From Epiperipatus broadwayi (lineage: Eukaryota > Onychophora > Udeonychophora > Euonychophora > Peripatidae), in assembly GCA_028023455.1 (NCBI GenBank), contig JAQFVV010006199.1:558001-622000 (forward strand): a DNA stretch of 64,000 nt, read 5' to 3'. How positions within the stretch are numbered: position 1 is the stretch's first letter; each line of letters starts with the position of its first letter. The translations under genes and the position numbers were made by a program. Shown one piece after another: positions 59,445 through 64,000 of this stretch. Below the pieces are notes generated by a model. The model ran no database searches. It was not told the DNA's origin and was given only the letters and a program-made list of their open reading frames with translations.

Positions 59445-60790
59445 AAATATCATCATCATCAAACATTATCAATCCACTGCAGGATGAAGGTCTCTCCAAG
59501 TTCAATCCATCTTCTCTGATCTTTAGCATCTCTTCTCCACATCACTGCTGCACACTTTCTTATTTCATCCATTCATCTCACATGTGGTCTCTTTCTCAGT
59601 CTTTTACAATCTCTTGGAATCCAGTTTAAGATTTCAATTGTTCATCTATTATCATTTCTTCTAGCAATATGTCCAGCCCAACTCCATTTCAGTATATTAA
59701 TTTTTTCAATGAGGTCAGTAACACCTGTTTGTTCTCTTACCCATATATTGCATTTTCGATCTCTTCTTGTTACTCCCAACATGCATCTCTCCTTACTTCT
59801 TTGAGTGATCTGAAGTCTCTGTATTGCTCTTCTATTAAGTGTCCAAGTTTCAGATCCATAAGTAAGAATTGGTAAAACACATTTATTAAAAACCTTTCTT
59901 TTCAAACACATAGGCATATTTTCTTTTAGTATCAAGTTTTTTCTACCAAAAGCACTCCAACCAAGTTTAATTCTATGATTAATTTCATCTATTATGTTTC
60001 CATCTGTATTAATAATCTGATCAAGATATTTATAAATGTTAACCTTCTAACTCATCATAATCAATCTTTATTTTCATATTTTGAGAAAATCCATTAAACA
60101 TTACTTTAGTATTTTTAACATTTATCTTTAGTCCTACTTTCCTACTTTAATCTGATAACTCCTGCAACATTTCCTGCAGCTATAAAGCATTATTTGAAAA
60201 AACAACTACATCATCTGCAAAATCTAAATGACTTAAATAATCTCCATTTACTTTCACTCCTTTAGCTTCCCATTTTAATCCACAAGATACTTATTGCAGC
60301 ATTGCTGTAAAAAGTTTTGGAGATATGGAGTCACCCTGTCTTACAACCTTCTCAATGTTGACTTTTCTAGTATCATTCATTATGTAATCTAATTGTTGCT
60401 ATTGAATTTTTATAAATATTCTTTAAAATATGACAATATCCTGGATCTATACCTTGATGATCTAATGCTTTAATTACTGAAATGTTTATAGAATCAAATG
60501 CCTTTTCATAATCTACAAATCCAAAGCATAATGCCAACTCATTTGTCCTTTCTATAACTTCTCATAATATCTGGATATGATCTACTGTACTAAAACCATT
60601 TTTAAATCCACTTGTTCTCTTGGTTGGTAGAAATTCAATGTTCTCTCTAGATGAGTTGTAATTATCTTGGTAAAAATTTTGTATAAAACTGATAAAAGGC
60701 TGATAGGTCTGTAATTTCTAATATCATCTTTATCACCTTTTTAAAATATTAATACTGCATTTTTTCAATTATCTGGTGTATATATATATA
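59445..60790 (-). pseudogene. RTE-like LINE, reverse transcriptase and C-terminal part
   Basis: Minus strand from 60790: YTPDN.KNAVLIF ('W....ii.i.KKGD'), KGDKDDIRNYRPISLLSVLY, LVPREQVDLK ('QAGFR'), CFGFVDYEKAFDSI near 60510 (motif A, intact), DHQGIDPGYCHILKNIY, EKVVRQGDSISPKLFTAML near 60345 (motif B), HLDFADDVVVFSN near 60225 (motif C, both Asp intact), LKINVKNTKVMFN. The frame 59642-59935 gives KCVLPILTYGSETWTLNRRA, then MLGVTRRDRKCN, WVREQTGV and LKWSWAGHIARRND, the hallmark C-terminus of RTE elements. The element ends near 59450 with RPSSCSGL and (ATG)n on the minus strand. About six stops or shifts; the APE endonuclease is not present in the window past 60790. Confidence 0.88.
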
Positions 60791-62294
60791 GTTTATAAAG
60801 TGTTTGATTTTTATGCTATGTCACTAGAATTTTTATCTTTTTATTCAAATCTCATATTATTAATGTTTATCAAGTCATATCATTTATTAAGAGCTACCAA
60901 GTTAACCTGAATTATTGGCAATCTTATAAATTCCAATTCTTGAAACAGACTTATCTTTCTGTTTTTTTAGGTAACTCAAATACATCTTCATTGTTGTGAT
61001 GATGGGAGTTCAAGAACTTCATTTCAGATCAGTCTCTTGTATTCATACCTCTGAACATTATATATATGAGTAAAGTGTTTTTTAGATCTAATCTAATGAA
61101 ATGAATTGATTTGTGCACCTAAGCTAAAGTGTATCTATTAATTATGCTTCTCATTTTATGTGGAAATTTATATTTAGTTTCACTTTCTTTTTTTTAGCAA
61201 TCTTTATAAAGATGATCTTTTTTATCATTATTTTATTACTTTTTGCTTTGCATTGATTTTTTATTTGATTCATGTTTCTCAATGTTTCATTATTTGCATC
61301 TTTATTATACAGCATAATGATGTTGGTGAGAATTGATCCTCACCATGTTTATATAAGCTAAACATCATTTTAAGTTGCATACAAAAAAAAAGAAATTATA
61401 AACTACTTCTTTGTATTGTGTTGAAAATCATGAAATGTATATAATTGATTAGATTTCAGAAATTAGATATGCCTTTAGCCAGAATGCAAATATTTTTTAT
61501 TCATTAATAAACAATAGAACTAATAAAATGTTTATTCTATTCATCATTGTTAGATATTCTGATTTATAATTATTCACCATTAGTAAGCTTTTATTCTAGT
61601 TCATTTTCAAACATAATGGGCAGCAATTAGTATATTTGTAACATCGTTATTATTTAATTTTAGGCTTTTATTTTAATTCCATATTAATTCTACCTGCCTT
61701 ATTCTTTTAATAACTGCCGTAAATAGCAGAATCAAATGTGCATTTTCTTTTTTGTTGTTATTATATTAGTAGTCTAAAAACATCACATATCAAGCCCTTT
61801 TTATTTGGGGCATGACAAAAATTGTAAAAATTGGAACAACATTTGTTGAGAATACTATCTATATTAATTTTCATTTATTTATTGCTTACAATCATAACTG
61901 TTATGAACATTTAAGATATATCACATAATTAGAAAACTTAGATTTATTATTTTTGAAATGAATGAAACTAAGTACACAAATATATATATATAAACATCAA
62001 AATAATGTAATTTACTATAATCTGAATGTCTAATATATAGAAAATAGGCTATTATTACGGAAGTTTCCAAACTGTATTAAAAAAAGGTAGTAAATGAAAT
62101 GTTGCTTTAAATTGTTAATTTACTATATACAGTGTGCATCCATGCACACACACACACACAACTGCACTTAAAATTATTTTTATAATTAAGAAAAAAAAAG
62201 TATTTTAAACCTTGAATTTTTTTAATACTTTCAATTATAACTTGCATATTTTTTACAATTTATTTTATATTGTTGGGAATATTGTTAACTAAAT
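60791..62294. other. AT-rich DNA, no gene recognised
   Basis: (TA)n lies at 60778-60790 at the LINE truncation point, and (CA)n at 62144-62160. No gene seen. Confidence 0.5.
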
Positions 62295-62415
62295 CCTATG
62301 CAGCTTAATACAGTGGTAGAATGAATTAAGAGCTAAAGATTCAGAATCAATTCTCATCTGAAAAATTTAAATGGTGAACTTCACTGAAAGTGCATTTAGC
62401 ATTAAATTATTAAGA
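62295..62415 (+). mobile_element. Possible worn tRNA-derived SINE
   Basis: CAGTGGTAGAATGAATTAAG (62310) resembles an A box and GATTCAGAATCAATTCTC (62337) a B box 30 bases on. A T/A-rich body and an A-run near 62413 follow. The spacing fits a tRNA head, but pairing of the acceptor arm is not convincing. Confidence 0.35.
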
Positions 62416-63125
62416 AAAAAGAAACCACTTTTTTATGCAAATGTTTGTAAATTTGAATTACAAAAAACTAAATGGTTTACTTATAGATATTTGGATATCT
62501 CATGACTTCCTAAATAATTAATCATAATGATTGCTTTTATTTTTAATTGCATTGAAAATAATTGGCAAAATAAGTATTATGTAGAAGGCAGCCAGAATTC
62601 AGAGCATTGATGGAAAGTTGAAGTATTCATAATCTAAATCCACAATAATCAAAACAGCAATATTATGCTTGTAAATAAATAACATAATTTAAATCATCAA
62701 ATAATTTCAATTTAAATATAAATGTTACTTTATGTTTAAAAAAAAGATGTAATAAGATATTTTTTAAAAGAAGTTTTAATTCTTTGATTAATTAAATAAC
62801 CTTTATTTATGTGAATTTATTTAGCATATAGATAAAACTAATTTAGTGGTTTGTTGTATGAGAGTTCATGTGAAGAGTCGTATAAAATCCAACCATCAGA
62901 AATAATAAAATTGATTTGTCATTTGTGGATCTTGAGGTATTTGACATTCTATCTCTGCTCTAAACTATATAACTATTTTTTCTATGAATGAGATAGAATT
63001 ATTGCAAAATAAAATTCATATCACTTCTACATCATGTTTAAAATCTTCATTTATTCATTTTACATCACTTTATTTTGTAGCCATCTTTGTTAGCAGACTG
63101 CTGATTGCATATATGCAATCTAATG
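62416..63125. other. AT-rich DNA, no gene recognised
   Basis: Nothing codes. The last 100 bp may belong to the repeat unit that carries the ribozyme-like sequence at 63126. Confidence 0.4.
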
Positions 63126-63167
63126 CTTTTCACTGATGAAGACAATAATCAGAAATCAATATGAAAC
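63126..63167 (+). ncRNA. Hammerhead-like sequence, family B relative
   Basis: The core CTGATGA (63133-63139) is present. Inner helix I TTTCA pairs with TGAAA (63162-63166) perfectly, GAA is at 63152-63154, and helix III AT, CA, AT is followed by A at the cleavage position. Helix II is weak (GA with TC only), so it is either decayed or fortuitous. Confidence 0.38.
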
Positions 63168-64000
63168 TTTAATTGATACTGTATTCTAGTTATTGATTTC
63201 TCATATCCATATTGTTCCACATCCTGGATTATTGTTATAACTTGTAAAAATCAGCTTTCTAATCATTTTTCTTGCTTAGTATACTGTCTTAGTTCTGTTA
63301 TATATGATAATAGCCAACAGTGGGTTAATTATCATGAGTCTAATAATTAATTGCCACTGGGAATATTTAAAAAAATATTAATATTGCTAGAATTAAGTAT
63401 AAAAAATTTAGAAATAAAAAAGCAGATTAAATTTATTATTTTTATACATTTGTATTGCAAATAATAGATCCTTAATAGTTATTTTATTACTAACATTTAA
63501 AATGTTGACAAAACAACATCTAAGAATTAAAATTGTGCACAACAAATAATTTATACTATTGTTTATAAATGTACTTACTGGAACCCAAATGTCTTCAAAT
63601 TATTGTTGTTTTTGAATGCTAAGTAAACAAATGAGCCTAATGCTGTTTTTAGTTTATCTAATATATTCCTTGGCATACATTTTATGCATTTATTAGTAAT
63701 GTTAATAATATTAAATTTGAAATAGTTTGTAAAATAATAATAATAGTTAAATTATTATTATTATGAAAGTTGCTACCAAAGTAGCAGGTAAAACTTTGAC
63801 CTATAAACCTTTAGCTTTTGAGTTCAACATGATAATATTGTAATAAATTATTTATCTCTTACTGAATTAATTCTACATAATTATAATTTTATAGTTCTTT
63901 TTTAAAAAGATATACTTAATATAATCACCTTATAATAAATCTTGAATGCAAAATCTGTAATAATTTCTATTAGCTGTTGGTAAAAACCAATATTTTTATA
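63168..64000. other. AT-rich DNA, no gene recognised
   Basis: (AAT)n-like runs near 63737-63765. The end of the window cuts no recognisable feature. Confidence 0.5.

Noticed and set aside
1-64000. CRISPR arrays, bacterial operons, phage or plasmid genes
   Set aside because: No regularly spaced repeats of that type, no Shine-Dalgarno-led gene runs; all coding remnants are eukaryotic retroelements.

Overview
The window looks like AT-rich nuclear DNA from a metazoan, probably an invertebrate. It is dense in microsatellites and in decayed retroelements: APE-type LINEs, CR1/Jockey-like and RTE-like LINEs, Penelope-like endonuclease pieces, tRNA-derived SINEs and a short hAT element. I see no bacterial-style operons and no intact host protein-coding gene. 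Nearly all open frames over 60 codons are either pieces of dead retroelements or chance frames in AT-rich or trinucleotide-repeat DNA. The sequence does not identify the species.

The main content is a set of small repeats that carry hammerhead self-cleaving ribozymes. Three families are readable. Family A has units of about 470 bp, in clusters at 2150-3235, 25008-26085 and 56990-57640, with a diverged piece at 28487-28720. A second family forms a near-perfect 790-bp palindrome at 40825-41614, with an intact hammerhead in each arm. Family B has the core CTGAnGA ... GAAACTnGTCTGG, with copies at 17155, 32066, 43530 and probably 63126. In the multi-copy loci, units lie head to tail and inverted to one another. 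Penelope-like GIY-YIG endonuclease fragments occur at 3314-3560 (+), directly beside family A cluster 1, and at 11526-11968 (-), between two 175-bp inverted arms. This matches what is known of Penelope-like elements and metazoan retrozymes, which carry type I hammerheads with a tiny helix III.

Layout: 0-2 kb has a 71-bp duplication and otherwise unremarkable DNA. 2-4 kb has ribozyme cluster A1 and a Penelope endonuclease. 5.5-9.8 kb has APE-LINE copy 1. 10-12.1 kb has a CR1/Jockey-like RT and a Penelope endonuclease, both on the minus strand. 12.3-16.8 kb has APE-LINE copy 2, the best preserved, with ORF1 and ORF2. 17-19 kb has a family B ribozyme, a TAG repeat and an inverted-repeat-bounded block. 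19-25 kb is mostly unassigned, with a 183-bp hairpin. 25-26 kb is cluster A2. 30-31.3 kb is an RTE-like LINE split by a tRNA-derived SINE. 32 kb is a family B ribozyme. 33.6-44.2 kb has CR1-like 3' ends, SINE-like copies, the 790-bp palindrome and a family B cluster. 44.3-46.2 kb is CpG-richer unassigned DNA. 49.5-50.8 kb is APE-LINE copy 3. 52 kb has a minisatellite. 56-58.4 kb has a SINE-like copy, cluster A3 and a hAT element with an exact 8-bp target duplication. 59.4-60.8 kb is an RTE-like LINE with most RT motifs readable.

The parts relate as a retroelement ecosystem. LINEs and Penelope-like elements supply reverse transcriptase and endonuclease. SINEs, the hAT element and the ribozyme repeats are the non-autonomous passengers. 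Ribozyme calls rest on hand-folded secondary structure and were not run through a covariance model.
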